DNA of 64,000 nucleotides from Tellurirhabdus bombi (GTDB lineage: Bacteria; Bacteroidota; Bacteroidia; Cytophagales; Spirosomataceae), in contig NZ_CP090557.1 in assembly GCF_021484805.1 (NCBI RefSeq), positions 546,501 to 610,500 on the forward strand, read 5' to 3'. Positions within the stretch are counted from its first letter, which is position 1, and each line of letters begins with the position of its first letter. The notes beneath the pieces were generated by a model that searched no databases, was not told the origin of the DNA, and was given only the letters and a program-made list of their open reading frames with translations. This document shows positions 18,513 through 27,564 of this stretch, piece by piece. The position numbers and the translations under genes were made by a program.

Positions 18513-19751
18513 ATGCAGGCTGCCACACACGAAATTCTTGATATTGAAGCCATTCGCCGCGATTTTCCAATCCTTGACCAACGTGTTCATGGAAAAGAGC
18601 TGGTCTATTTTGATAATGCTGCAACTACGCAGAAGCCTTTATCGGTCATCCATGCGCTTACACAGTATTACGAAGGCTACAACGCCAACATCCACCGGGG
18701 TATTCATTTCCTGGCTGAAAAAGCAACCGCTGCTTTTGAGGCTACTCGCGTTGCTATTCAGCAATTTATCAATGCGGCCCACGTTGAAGAGGTTATTTTT
18801 ACGTACGGTACAACCGATAGCATTAACCTGGTAGCTCAGTCTTACGGCCGCAAGTTTCTGGGTGAAGGCGACGAAATTATCATTACGGCGATGGAGCACC
18901 ACTCGAACATCGTGCCCTGGCAAATGCTGTGCGAAGAAAAAGGGTGTGTGCTGAAGGTCATTCCCGTGGATGACAAAGGCGATCTGATTCTGGAGGAATA
19001 CGAAAAGCTGCTTTCTGAACGGACTAAACTGGTCTCTGTTGTTTACGTCTCCAACGCGTTGGGAACCATCAACCCCGTTAAAACGATCATCGATAAAGCC
19101 CACGAATTTGGCGCTAAAGTGATGCTTGATGGCGCACAGGCCAGTTCGCACCTTGACATTGACGTTCAGGCGCTGGACTGCGACTTTTTCGCTTTTTCGG
19201 CTCATAAAATTTATGGTCCAACCGGCATGGGTGCCCTTTATGGCAAAAGTGAGGTTTTAAACGCCATGAATCCTTATCGGGGTGGCGGCGAGATGATCAA
19301 AGAGGTAACGTTTGAAAAAACAACCTACAACGATATTCCGTATAAATTTGAAGCAGGCACGCCTAATATTGCAGACGTAGTTGCCACGCAAAACGCGCTG
19401 GAATACATCAATACGCTCGGCAAAAGCAGCATCGCCGCTCATGAACACGCGCTTTTGGAATACGCAACCGAGGCGATGGAAAGCATTGAAGGGCTGAAAA
19501 TTATTGGTAAAGCCAACGAAAAAATCAGCGTGATTTCGTTCGTGATGGATGGCATTCACCACCAGGATATAGGCGTTATTCTTGACCAGTTGGGAATTGC
19601 CGTGCGGACGGGGCACCATTGTACTCAACCCCTTATGCGCCGGTATGGCATTGCGGGAACCACGCGGGCTTCATTTGCCGTTTACAACACTAAGGAAGAA
19701 ATTGACCGGCTGGTGCAGGGAATACACCGCGTTCGGAAGATGATGTTATAA
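18513..19751 (+). CDS. sufS: Cysteine desulfurase SufS
   Basis: 412 residues. It has the SufS-type N-terminus (RRDFPILDQRVHGKELVYFDNAATTQKP), EHHSNIVPWQ, the PLP-binding Lys232 in FSAHKIYGPTGMG, and the catalytic Cys370 in RTGHHCTQPLMRR. That loop marks it as a group II (SufS) rather than IscS enzyme. It takes sulfur from cysteine and passes it as persulfide to SufE. The sufE gene lies two genes downstream, beyond an inserted toxin-antitoxin pair. Confidence 0.97.
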   Translation: MQAATHEILDIEAIRRDFPILDQRVHGKELVYFDNAATTQKPLSVIHALTQYYEGYNANIHRGIHFLAEKATAAFEATRVAIQQFINAAHVEEVIFTYGTTDSINLVAQSYGRKFLGEGDEIIITAMEHHSNIVPWQMLCEEKGCVLKVIPVDDKGDLILEEYEKLLSERTKLVSVVYVSNALGTINPVKTIIDKAHEFGAKVMLDGAQASSHLDIDVQALDCDFFAFSAHKIYGPTGMGALYGKSEVLNAMNPYRGGGEMIKEVTFEKTTYNDIPYKFEAGTPNIADVVATQNALEYINTLGKSSIAAHEHALLEYATEAMESIEGLKIIGKANEKISVISFVMDGIHHQDIGVILDQLGIAVRTGHHCTQPLMRRYGIAGTTRASFAVYNTKEEIDRLVQGIHRVRKMML

Positions 19752-19761
19752 GTTTTACTTC

Positions 19762-19962
19762 ATGATAGTTATGTTAAATGCAGCTAAAATTGCCGAGTCC
19801 TTTCAGAATCTTTCTGGTGAGATATCACTCGATGAGGCTATTGAACGCTTAATCATCTTAGAGCGATATGAAAAAGGGCTGGAAGCAATTAACGAAGGAA
19901 ATACGCAGAAGCATGAAGATGTGATGCAGGATGCACGTCAATGGATTCAAAAAGAGAAATAG
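19762..19962 (+). CDS. Antitoxin-like small protein
   Basis: 66 residues, acidic and helical, with SLDEAIERLIILERYEKGLEAINEG followed by KHEDVMQDARQWI. The arrangement, an ERLI.LE..EKGL helix followed by a HEDVM-type tail, is common in small antitoxins that precede RelE/ParE toxins. It starts 10 bp after sufS and its end overlaps the toxin start by 22 bp, the usual antitoxin-first order with translational coupling. Antitoxin identity is inferred mainly from this arrangement. Confidence 0.75.
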   Translation: MIVMLNAAKIAESFQNLSGEISLDEAIERLIILERYEKGLEAINEGNTQKHEDVMQDARQWIQKEK

Positions 19963-20240
19963 TTTGGCTAAATGAGGCCAAAGAAGAATTCAGAGACGCG
20001 ATTCATTATCTATCTAGATCTTCTGTCCGGTACGCTGAGGAATGGGTAGATACCTTTGACCGAAAATTAGCTTTGATAGCAAGTTTTCCTGAAATGGGGC
20101 GAATTGTTCCTGAAAAGCAACTTAAATTATATCGTGAAATACTAGTCGGTAAATATAGAGTTCTCTATATCTACCTCCATGATAAAATTACAATTGTGGC
20201 AGTAAGGCATTCTGCCAGCAATTTAGATAGGTTACTATGA
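19941..20240 (+). CDS. RelE/ParE-superfamily toxin
   Basis: 99 residues matching the ParE/RelE fold: VWLNEAKEEFRDAIHYL at the N-terminus, AEEWVDTFDRKLALIASFPEMGR in the middle, and the C-terminal strands LYREILVGKYRVLYIYLHDKITIVAVRHS. ParE-like members inhibit gyrase, while RelE-like ones cut mRNA on ribosomes; the sequence does not decide which. It overlaps the antitoxin by 22 bp and the sufE start by 4 bp (ATGA at 20237-20240), so it is translationally embedded in the suf operon. Confidence 0.88.
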   Translation: MDSKREIVWLNEAKEEFRDAIHYLSRSSVRYAEEWVDTFDRKLALIASFPEMGRIVPEKQLKLYREILVGKYRVLYIYLHDKITIVAVRHSASNLDRLL

Positions 20241-20656
20241 CCATTAACGAAAAGCAAGACGAGATTATCGAGGACTTCGACCTCTTTGACGATCAGCTTG
20301 ATAAGACACAATACATCATTGACTTAGGCAAAAAGCTACCGCCCATGCCTGAGCAGTATAAAACGGATTATAACCTGATTCGTGGTTGCCAGTCTAAGGT
20401 CTGGCTGCACGCCGAAATGCAGGGCGATGTCGTTCACTTTGAAGCAGACAGCGAACCGACGGCACAAATTAGTAAAGGACTGGTTAGTTTGCTGATTCGT
20501 ATTCTGAATCATGAAAAGCCTGAAGAAGTGGCCAAAGCCGATCTTTATTTTATTGATAAAATTGGTCTAAGCAGTCTGGTTACATCACGACGGGCGGGTG
20601 GTCTGGCTTCCATGCTTAAGCAAATGAAAGATTTTGCCGCGGCCCAGACAGTATAA
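20237..20656 (+). CDS. sufE: Sulfur acceptor protein SufE
   Basis: 139 residues. The sulfur-accepting Cys51 sits in LIRGCQSKVWL, with LPPMPEQYKTDYN before it and ADLYFIDKIGLSSLVTSRRAGGL after it, as in known SufE proteins. It receives persulfide sulfur from SufS and hands it to the SufBCD scaffold. The ATG overlaps the toxin stop (ATGA), so its translation depends on ribosomes that have just read the toxin. Confidence 0.96.
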   Translation: MTINEKQDEIIEDFDLFDDQLDKTQYIIDLGKKLPPMPEQYKTDYNLIRGCQSKVWLHAEMQGDVVHFEADSEPTAQISKGLVSLLIRILNHEKPEEVAKADLYFIDKIGLSSLVTSRRAGGLASMLKQMKDFAAAQTV

Positions 20657-20701
20657 ATAAATAGAAGGCACGACCTGTAAACGATTCTAAATAACGATTC
20701 A

Positions 20702-21025
20702 ATGTTTGCACCCATGAACGAAGCTGAACTGAAAGAAGAGGTTATAAAAGCCATTAAAATGGTTTATGACCCGGAAATTCCAGTGGATGTCTACGAATTA
20801 GGCTTGATCTATGATATCAAAATTTTTCCAGTCAATAACATTTATGTGCTGATGACGCTCACGTCGCCTTCCTGCCCATCGGCGGGAACGATTCCGGGCG
20901 AGATTGAAGAAAAAATCCGGGAAGTAGAAGGCGTCAACGACGTAAGCGTTGAACTTACTTTCGATCCGCCGTACACCACAGAAATGATGTCGGAAGTGGC
21001 AAAACTGGAACTAGGATTTATGTAA
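20702..21025 (+). CDS. DUF59 (MIP18-family) Fe-S maturation protein, SufT/PaaD-like
   Basis: 107 residues. The DUF59 core has DPEIPVDVYELGLIYDIKI, MTLTSPSCPSAG, and VELTFDPPYTTEMMSEVAKLELG. The SPSCP cysteine is the conserved residue of the family. Members of suf operons help load Fe-S clusters into target proteins. It lies 45 bp after sufE, in the same operon. The start could be ATG 20702 or ATG 20714. Confidence 0.92.
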   Translation: MFAPMNEAELKEEVIKAIKMVYDPEIPVDVYELGLIYDIKIFPVNNIYVLMTLTSPSCPSAGTIPGEIEEKIREVEGVNDVSVELTFDPPYTTEMMSEVAKLELGFM

Positions 21026-21104
21026 TTTCGTATTGCAACAGCAAAGGCTCGTTCAATACGAAAACCAAAGCATTAAACTGTCAACTTTAAACTTGTTAAA
21101 AAAT

Positions 21105-21530
21105 ATGTATCCTCCTCATCTAGTAGCGCCAATGAAGGCTGACCTGGTCAACGTTGGTTTTCAGGAGTTAACCACTGCCGAGGACGTGGTCAATACCATG
21201 GAAAACGCAGAGGGCACCATGTTGGTAGTTGTGAATTCGGTTTGTGGTTGCGCAGCTGGCGCGGCACGCCCGGGTGTAAAGGCAGCTATCGAGGCTAGCG
21301 AAATTAAGCCAGACAAACTGGTAACCGTTTTCGCCGGAGTGGATGGCGACGCAACTGCGAAGATGCGTGAATTTTTACTGCCTTATCCACCATCATCGCC
21401 GTCGATTGCTCTTTTCAAAGACGGAGAGCTGGTTCATTTTATCGAGCGTCACCACATCGAAGGCCGTTCGGCGGGTATGATTGCCCAGCACCTGGAGATG
21501 GCGTTTGAAGAGTTCTGCGAAAAAGCGTAA
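21105..21530 (+). CDS. Bacilliredoxin BrxA/BrxB-family protein
   Basis: 141 residues from the ATG at 21105 (MYPPHLVAPM); the frame can start from a TTG at 21033, but the family begins at MYPP. The CGC active site (Cys47, Cys49) lies in NSVCGCAAGAARPG, as in BrxA/B (YphP/YqiW, DUF1094). Known members remove bacillithiol from oxidised proteins. In a suf operon it could protect persulfide or cluster-bearing thiols. It is the last gene of the operon, before the terminator at 21552. Confidence 0.92.
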   Translation: MYPPHLVAPMKADLVNVGFQELTTAEDVVNTMENAEGTMLVVVNSVCGCAAGAARPGVKAAIEASEIKPDKLVTVFAGVDGDATAKMREFLLPYPPSSPSIALFKDGELVHFIERHHIEGRSAGMIAQHLEMAFEEFCEKA

Positions 21531-21551
21531 GGCTCACTAAATATTTTTTTG

Positions 21552-21590
21552 AAAGTCGGTAGTCGTTTAGATTACCGACTTTTTTTATTT
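21552..21590 (+). terminator. Terminator of the suf operon
   Basis: AAAGTCGGTA (21552-21561) pairs with TACCGACTTT (21573-21582), followed by TTTTTTATTT. A textbook intrinsic terminator. Confidence 0.9.
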
Positions 21591-21710
21591 TGACCCCGGA
21601 TAAATTCTTTCAGCAAGTACCATAAACGAAATCCCAAACCGAGTGCGTGAACAATCGGGAAAAAATAGTTAGACTTGTCTTTTGCGTTACTGACCTAAGC
21701 CTTTCTACCC

Positions 21711-22904
<1,194 letters not shown>

Positions 22905-22938
22905 CGAAATACATAATCTATTTAACCAAACCTGATCA

Positions 22939-23658
22939 ATGAATCGGCTGACCTATTTCACTTTTTTCTTTTTTGCCTTAATCAATACATATGCTCAACA
23001 AAATACGCTTTCCGCTCAGGAAAAGAAAGAAGGCTGGAAGCTGCTTTTTAACGGCAAAAATGCGGCGGGCTGGCATACGTACGGGAAACAGGGCGTCGGT
23101 TCCGCCTGGATTCTGGACGACCAAGCCTTAAAACTTCACGTGCCCAACCGAGCGGGCAACAAGGCAAAAAACGGTGGAGATTTGGTAACGGATGCTGTTT
23201 TTAAAGGTAACTTTGAGTTTAAAGCCGATTGGAAAGTAGGCTCTAAAACCAATAGCGGCATCTTTTTCTTTGTTACGGAAGCACCGCAGTATAAAGAAAT
23301 CTACCATACTGGCCTGGAATTGCAGGTACTGGACAACTCGATTTACGAAGGAGCGCCCGAAAACAAACACCGCGCCGGCGACTTCTTCGGTGTCGCCAAC
23401 GCCCGCCTCCGGGAGCCGTTGCCCGTGGGCGAATGGAACCGCCTGCGCTTCGTACTGCAAAAAGGCCTGCTATCGGTTTATCTGAACGATTTTCTGGTGC
23501 AGGAACACCAGCTCAACAGTACCGACTGGAAAAACAAAATTGCCGGAAGCGGCTTAAAGGCAGCACCAATTAATAAAGGCATTTACGAAGGACGTATCGG
23601 TTTACAGGATTGGGGCAGTGAAGTGTGGTTCCGCAATGTTAAGATTCGTCCACTATAA
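22939..23658 (+). CDS. Secreted DUF1080 (3-keto-disaccharide hydrolase-like) protein
   Basis: 239 residues with a signal peptide (FFFFALINTYAQ) and one DUF1080 concanavalin-like domain: GWKLLFNGKNAAGWHTYG at the start, FEFKADWKVGSKTNSGIFFF, LELQVLDN..Y, and WNRLRFV...VYLNDFLVQE. Some DUF1080 proteins cleave 3-keto-glycosides; others only bind sugars. It is translationally close to the upstream acyltransferase and ends at a bidirectional terminator. Substrate unknown. Confidence 0.88.
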   Translation: MNRLTYFTFFFFALINTYAQQNTLSAQEKKEGWKLLFNGKNAAGWHTYGKQGVGSAWILDDQALKLHVPNRAGNKAKNGGDLVTDAVFKGNFEFKADWKVGSKTNSGIFFFVTEAPQYKEIYHTGLELQVLDNSIYEGAPENKHRAGDFFGVANARLREPLPVGEWNRLRFVLQKGLLSVYLNDFLVQEHQLNSTDWKNKIAGSGLKAAPINKGIYEGRIGLQDWGSEVWFRNVKIRPL

Positions 23659-23660
23659 GC

Positions 23661-23701
23661 CAAAAAGAAAGCCATCCCGCAATGAGATGGCTTTCTTTTT
23701 G
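23661..23701. terminator. Bidirectional terminator between convergent genes
   Basis: CAAAAAGAAAGCCATC (23661-23676) is exactly complementary to 23686-23701, giving T-rich tails on both strands between the DUF1080 gene and the glycosyltransferase. Confidence 0.88.
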
Positions 23702-23717
23702 AGGTTTTCCAAAGGGA

Positions 23718-24692
23718 TTACCAATATAAAGTTCGGTGTTTGACAGCGCCGTGTAGGCGCCAGTATACTGCTAAAAACGGGGTGGCTGCTGTAGTGACTA
23801 CGGTTTGTCCAAGTACAACTAAATTAAGCGGCGTACCCCACAATCGTTTAATGAACAGCACAACTAAAAAGGCTGTGAAAAGCGCAAACCCGTAGAACGA
23901 AACATACGTAAGCTCGTTTATTTGCCCATAAACGCCAATCAAAAAGCCAATTACAATGGTGTAGTACAGAAGCGCGTTGTTCTGCTCGCGAAGCTTCTCC
24001 CGAAATAATTTGGGATGCCGTTTATAGAGCAAGGCGTCGTAACAATTATTGCGCTCTTCTTTCAAACACTCCCACCACGATCCTGGGCGGATCGGGTAAT
24101 CCGTCACAACGTCCTTCCGTTTGGTAATGGGAATCTCGCTTTTGATGAATTTAAATTGCAAATCGTTGTCCGCTTGCCAGGCCGTATCAAAACTTTCTTC
24201 CAGACCGTCTACTTTTTCTAGTGCGGTCTTCAGGCAGAAGCAATTGGCAGTCACTAGCTCAGCATTTTCCATGTACGAACTGATCCGTTGGAACTGCATC
24301 GTTTTTTCAGAACACTGAAGGCATAAATGGCCGGAAACCACCTCAGCCCCATCGATAAAGGCATCGACTGCGTTCCGGATCCAGTCATCGCCGGGAATGC
24401 AATCGTCGTTCGTAAAACCAATAATAGACCCCTTTGCTTCGCGCCAGCCCCGGTTGCGGGCCGCTACAGGACCACGCCGCTGGGGTTGCGCTAAATAAAC
24501 GATAGGTGTGGTTTTACTTCGTTGGGCCGCCGCCTCGACGACCTGGCGTGTAGCCGAATCATCCGCATCGTCAACAACAATAACCTCGAATGTATGGTAT
24601 GGTAACGATTGCCGCATCAGTGCTTCCAGGCACCGATTCAGTAATTCGGGACGCTTATCGGTTGGTAATACAATTGAAACTAAGGGCTTCAT
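23718..24692 (-). CDS. Family 2 glycosyltransferase with C-terminal membrane segments
   Basis: 324 residues. The GT-A domain occupies about residues 1-215: VSIVLPTDKRPELLNRCLEAL, VIVVDDADD, GPVAARNRGW, a TNDDC metal-site motif in place of the usual DxD, and TAWQADNDLQF. Two to three transmembrane segments follow (about residues 240-315). It likely transfers a sugar to a lipid or polysaccharide at the inner face of the cytoplasmic membrane. It stands alone, without a polysaccharide gene cluster. Confidence 0.88.
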   Translation of the reverse strand: MKPLVSIVLPTDKRPELLNRCLEALMRQSLPYHTFEVIVVDDADDSATRQVVEAAAQRSKTTPIVYLAQPQRRGPVAARNRGWREAKGSIIGFTNDDCIPGDDWIRNAVDAFIDGAEVVSGHLCLQCSEKTMQFQRISSYMENAELVTANCFCLKTALEKVDGLEESFDTAWQADNDLQFKFIKSEIPITKRKDVVTDYPIRPGSWWECLKEERNNCYDALLYKRHPKLFREKLREQNNALLYYTIVIGFLIGVYGQINELTYVSFYGFALFTAFLVVLFIKRLWGTPLNLVVLGQTVVTTAATPFLAVYWRLHGAVKHRTLYW

Positions 24693-24793
24693 AACGTCAA
24701 ATGGGTGGAGAAAATTAATTAATCGGGAACCATGTCTCCACTCTATTAACTTTCTTCACAATACATTGTTCATTATACCTTTTCTGTAAACTT

Positions 24794-25546
24794 ATGTCCC
24801 GTATCGCTCTCATTACCGGTGCCACGTCTGGTATTGGTCAGGCCACTGCCGAAGCCTTCGCCCAACTGAATTACCGGCTTATTCTCTGTGGCCGCCGCGC
24901 CGACCGACTGGAAGAACTTAAACAAGCCCTGAGCGCCCAGACAAGCGTATTTACGCTCCAGTTTGACATACGTGACAGCGCCGCCGTATCCGACACTATA
25001 GCCTCATTACCAGACGAATGGAAACAAATTGACGTATTGATTAATAATGCGGGAAATGCGCACGGGCTAGACTCCATTCAGGAAGGAAACCTCGACGACT
25101 GGGACCAGATGATCGACGGCAATGTGCAGGGTTTATTATACGTTTCGAAAGCGGTTATTCCGGGAATGGTGGAGCGGCAGCGTGGGCATATTGTTAACCT
25201 CAGTTCCATTGCAGGGAAGCAGACCTACGCCAACGGGGCCGTTTATTGCGCTTCCAAGGCTGCCGTCGAAGCGCTTAGCGAAGGAATGCGGCTGGACTTA
25301 ACGCCGCAGGGTATCAAAGTGACGAACATTGCGCCCGGAGCTGTCGAAACTGAATTTTCGGTAGTGCGTTTTAAAGGCGATGCCGAACGGGCTGCCAAAG
25401 TCTACCAGGGCTTTGATCCACTGATCCCGAAAGACATTGCCGACGCGATTGTATACGCTGTCAGCGCCCCAGCCAATGTACAGATTGCGGATATTACGAT
25501 TTTGGCAGCAGCCCAGGCTTCGGCAACCTCCATCACGCGAAAATAA
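24794..25546 (+). CDS. SDR-family NAD(P)-dependent oxidoreductase, YdfG-like
   Basis: 250 residues. GATSGIGQA is the cofactor motif at residues 9-17, NNAGNA follows near 88, and VNLSSIAGK plus YCASK give the catalytic Ser, Tyr and Lys. The overall pattern (RADRLEELK, DVLINNAGNAHGLDSIQEG, NIAPGAVETEFS) resembles NADP-dependent serine / 3-hydroxy acid dehydrogenases of the YdfG type. It is a single-gene unit: divergent from the glycosyltransferase and convergent with the thioesterase. Confidence 0.9.
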   Translation: MSRIALITGATSGIGQATAEAFAQLNYRLILCGRRADRLEELKQALSAQTSVFTLQFDIRDSAAVSDTIASLPDEWKQIDVLINNAGNAHGLDSIQEGNLDDWDQMIDGNVQGLLYVSKAVIPGMVERQRGHIVNLSSIAGKQTYANGAVYCASKAAVEALSEGMRLDLTPQGIKVTNIAPGAVETEFSVVRFKGDAERAAKVYQGFDPLIPKDIADAIVYAVSAPANVQIADITILAAAQASATSITRK

Positions 25547-25550
25547 AGCC

Positions 25551-25584
25551 AGTCAGGCTTGAGAAATACTTCTCAAGCCTGACT
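25551..25584. terminator. 15-bp perfect hairpin terminator between convergent genes
   Basis: AGTCAGGCTTGAGAA (25551-25565) pairs exactly with TTCTCAAGCCTGACT (25570-25584). The 3' side touches the stop codon of the thioesterase gene. There is no long T-run on the plus strand. Confidence 0.7.
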
Positions 25585-26074
25585 ATTGGAAAATCATGCA
25601 GGTTGTAGTGGCATGGGCGTAGAGCTTTCCTTGCTCATCTTCCACTTTTGCCTCGGCGGTGGCGACGCTCCGCCCGACATGAATCACGGTTCCGGTGCAA
25701 ACCAGACGCCCGGTTTTTGCCGTGATGGGCCGAACAATGTTGACTTTCACTTCCAGCGTGGTATAACCAACACCCGCCTTCAGCTTTGTTAGTACCGCAC
25801 TACCCATCGCTGAATCGCAAAGCGTGGATACCAGACCGCCGTGTACAGCCCCCAGCGGGTTGTAATGAAACTCTTGCGGGGTAGCGGAGAAAACGGCTTT
25901 TCCATCTTCTACCGAAACCATCTCAAAACCAAGCGCTTCGGCAATAGGCGCCTGCGCATTCTGCCCTTCCACAATGCTCGTTAAATACTCCAGCCCCGAC
26001 ATTGTTTTAGCGGCTTGCGCGCCTTTCATGGGGTCCTCCCACGAAATCGTCCGGGTACGTTGTTCCTCCTCCAT
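25583..26074 (-). CDS. PaaI-family hotdog thioesterase
   Basis: 163 residues. The hotdog core lies at about residues 50-160: GFEMVSVEDGKAVFSA, then FHYNPLGAVHGGLVSTLCDSAMGSAV, where the HGG loop precedes the catalytic helix, and GRLVCTGTVIHVGRSVATAEAKVEDE. PaaI-type enzymes hydrolyse acyl- or aryl-CoA thioesters in the cytoplasm. It is monocistronic, so the pathway cannot be told from context. Confidence 0.9.
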   Translation of the reverse strand: MEEEQRTRTISWEDPMKGAQAAKTMSGLEYLTSIVEGQNAQAPIAEALGFEMVSVEDGKAVFSATPQEFHYNPLGAVHGGLVSTLCDSAMGSAVLTKLKAGVGYTTLEVKVNIVRPITAKTGRLVCTGTVIHVGRSVATAEAKVEDEQGKLYAHATTTCMIFQ

Positions 26075-26155
26075 TAGAATTCTATTTTTGTTACTGTTAT
26101 TTAGGAATAAAAGTCAGTGAAACGCTCATTCTGCTTATCGAAAATTCAGCTTTAT

Positions 26156-27106
26156 TTAACGATTTTGCAAATCAGCCAATACGCCTTCCTTCAACGAATA
26201 GGTGGAAACACGAATTTCCTGAATACCAAACGTCCGCAGCACATAATCAATCAGGCAGGCAGCAACCACAATCATGTCGACCCGCAGTTCAATCATTCCG
26301 GGCAGGGCCATTCTGCCCGTGTGATCGCGAGTTAACAGCAGCTCATACGACCGGTAAAATTCGCTAACCGGTAAGGCAAAAGCAACCTGCTCTGCCGGTG
26401 GCCAGACGCCCTGTTCGTGCATATAGTGCATGTCAACCAAAGTATCGAACGTCCCGGAAGAGCCGACCAACACCGCCGGCTGGTACTGGTGAATGGCATT
26501 CGTTAAGGGTAATAATTGCTCCTGGAAATAACTCTGCAAACGCCGCACCGCTGTCGGGCTGATCGGATCTGTATCCATAAACTTCTCCATGAGCCGCTGC
26601 CCGCCAATTTCGAAGCTTTGTTTCCAAAAAACCCGCTGGTCGTTGCAGAGAATAAATTCCACGCTGCCTCCGCCAATATCGACCACCAACGCGCTGGAAC
26701 CCGCCTTGTCGATTTGTGCCAGCGTACCCGCCGCCCGTACACCCTGGTAGATGTAAGCCGCTTCTTCGTCGCCCGAAATCACTGTAATGGTCAAGCCGGT
26801 CTCCTGCTGAACGCGCTTTATAAATTCATCTTTGTTGTCTGCGCTTCGAATGGCGCTTGTTCCCATAGCAACCACCTGATCAACAGATACATCATGCTGC
26901 GTCAGCACCTCCCGAAAATAGCGCAGCACCACCAAAGCCCGCTCGATGGCTTCTTCCGTAATGATGCCTTTATTGATTCCTGCCTTTCCTATTTTGGCGG
27001 GACGGCTTTCCCGAAACAAGGTCTTTGGTTTTCCGTCCTCGGCGCGTTCAACAATCATCAGATGAAACGTATTTGTCCCGAGGTCAATAACGGCTTGCTT
27101 AGTCAT
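26156..27106 (-). CDS. Ppx/GppA-family phosphatase (exopolyphosphatase-like)
   Basis: 316 residues from the ATG at 27106 (MTKQAVIDLGTNTFHL); an upstream TTG start is less likely. The ASKHA-fold phosphate loops are visible: IDLGTNTFHLMIVE near residue 7 and VVDIGGGSVEFIL near residue 133, with VAMGTSAIRSADN between them. It would split phosphate from polyphosphate or pppGpp. At about 300 residues it is the short single-module form common in Bacteroidota, lacking the C-terminal HD domain of E. coli Ppx. Confidence 0.92.
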   Translation of the reverse strand: MTKQAVIDLGTNTFHLMIVERAEDGKPKTLFRESRPAKIGKAGINKGIITEEAIERALVVLRYFREVLTQHDVSVDQVVAMGTSAIRSADNKDEFIKRVQQETGLTITVISGDEEAAYIYQGVRAAGTLAQIDKAGSSALVVDIGGGSVEFILCNDQRVFWKQSFEIGGQRLMEKFMDTDPISPTAVRRLQSYFQEQLLPLTNAIHQYQPAVLVGSSGTFDTLVDMHYMHEQGVWPPAEQVAFALPVSEFYRSYELLLTRDHTGRMALPGMIELRVDMIVVAACLIDYVLRTFGIQEIRVSTYSLKEGVLADLQNR

Positions 27107-27182
27107 ACTGGTCAATTCGTCAGCCAATGTCTAACTCCTGCTTTGCAGGCGCTCTAAAGTCTATAATTTCCCTGCAAAGCTA

Positions 27183-27213
27183 TTGTTTTTTTACAGCTAA
27201 CCCTTTACATTTG
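27183..27213 (+). promoter_or_regulatory. Bacteroidota-type promoter of rpsU
   Basis: TTG at 27183-27185 and TACATTTG at 27206-27213, a perfect TAnnTTTG, are separated by 20 bp, which matches the TTTG-N19-21-TAnnTTTG consensus. It is 41 bp before the rpsU start. Confidence 0.75.
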
Positions 27214-27253
27214 CAATCCGTTTGTTTAGAGGACATTAATAGTACTATAAAAT

Positions 27254-27448
27254 ATGATTATCATAAACGTAAAAGAAAACGAATCAATTGATAAGGCTCT
27301 GAAGCGTTTCAAGAAGAAATTCGAGAAAACAGGTGTTTTGCGCGAACTACGTTCACGTACTGCATTTACAAAACCTTCAGTAAGACGCCGTCATGAGATT
27401 TTGAACGCCGTTTACAAGCAAAAAACGTACGGCAACCAAGATCAGTAG
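27254..27448 (+). CDS. rpsU: 30S ribosomal protein S21
   Basis: 64 residues: MIIINVKENESIDKALKRFK, then KTGVLRELRSR and TKPSVRRRHEI, all typical of Bacteroidota S21. It is a small basic protein of the 30S platform that affects initiation. It has its own promoter and an intrinsic terminator before xerC. In many Bacteroidota rpsU is followed by a tyrosine recombinase and raiA; here only the recombinase is adjacent. Confidence 0.97.
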   Translation: MIIINVKENESIDKALKRFKKKFEKTGVLRELRSRTAFTKPSVRRRHEILNAVYKQKTYGNQDQ

Positions 27449-27498
27449 TCTAACGCGCTACAGCGTTCGAACATACTGTTTATGTAAAGCACTGGATG

Positions 27499-27531
27499 GC
27501 AGTAAGCTCACGCTTACTGCTTTTTTATTTT
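27499..27531 (+). terminator. Terminator after rpsU
   Basis: GCAGTAAGC (27499-27507) pairs with GCTTACTGC (27512-27520), followed by TTTTTTATTTT. Confidence 0.88.
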
Positions 27532-27564
27532 TGTTCGTATATTTCCTGCTAAACTCATTCATCC

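Noticed and set aside
26516-27157. 213-codon frame antisense to the Ppx/GppA gene
   Set aside because: No motif can be seen, and the opposite strand encodes a full phosphatase.
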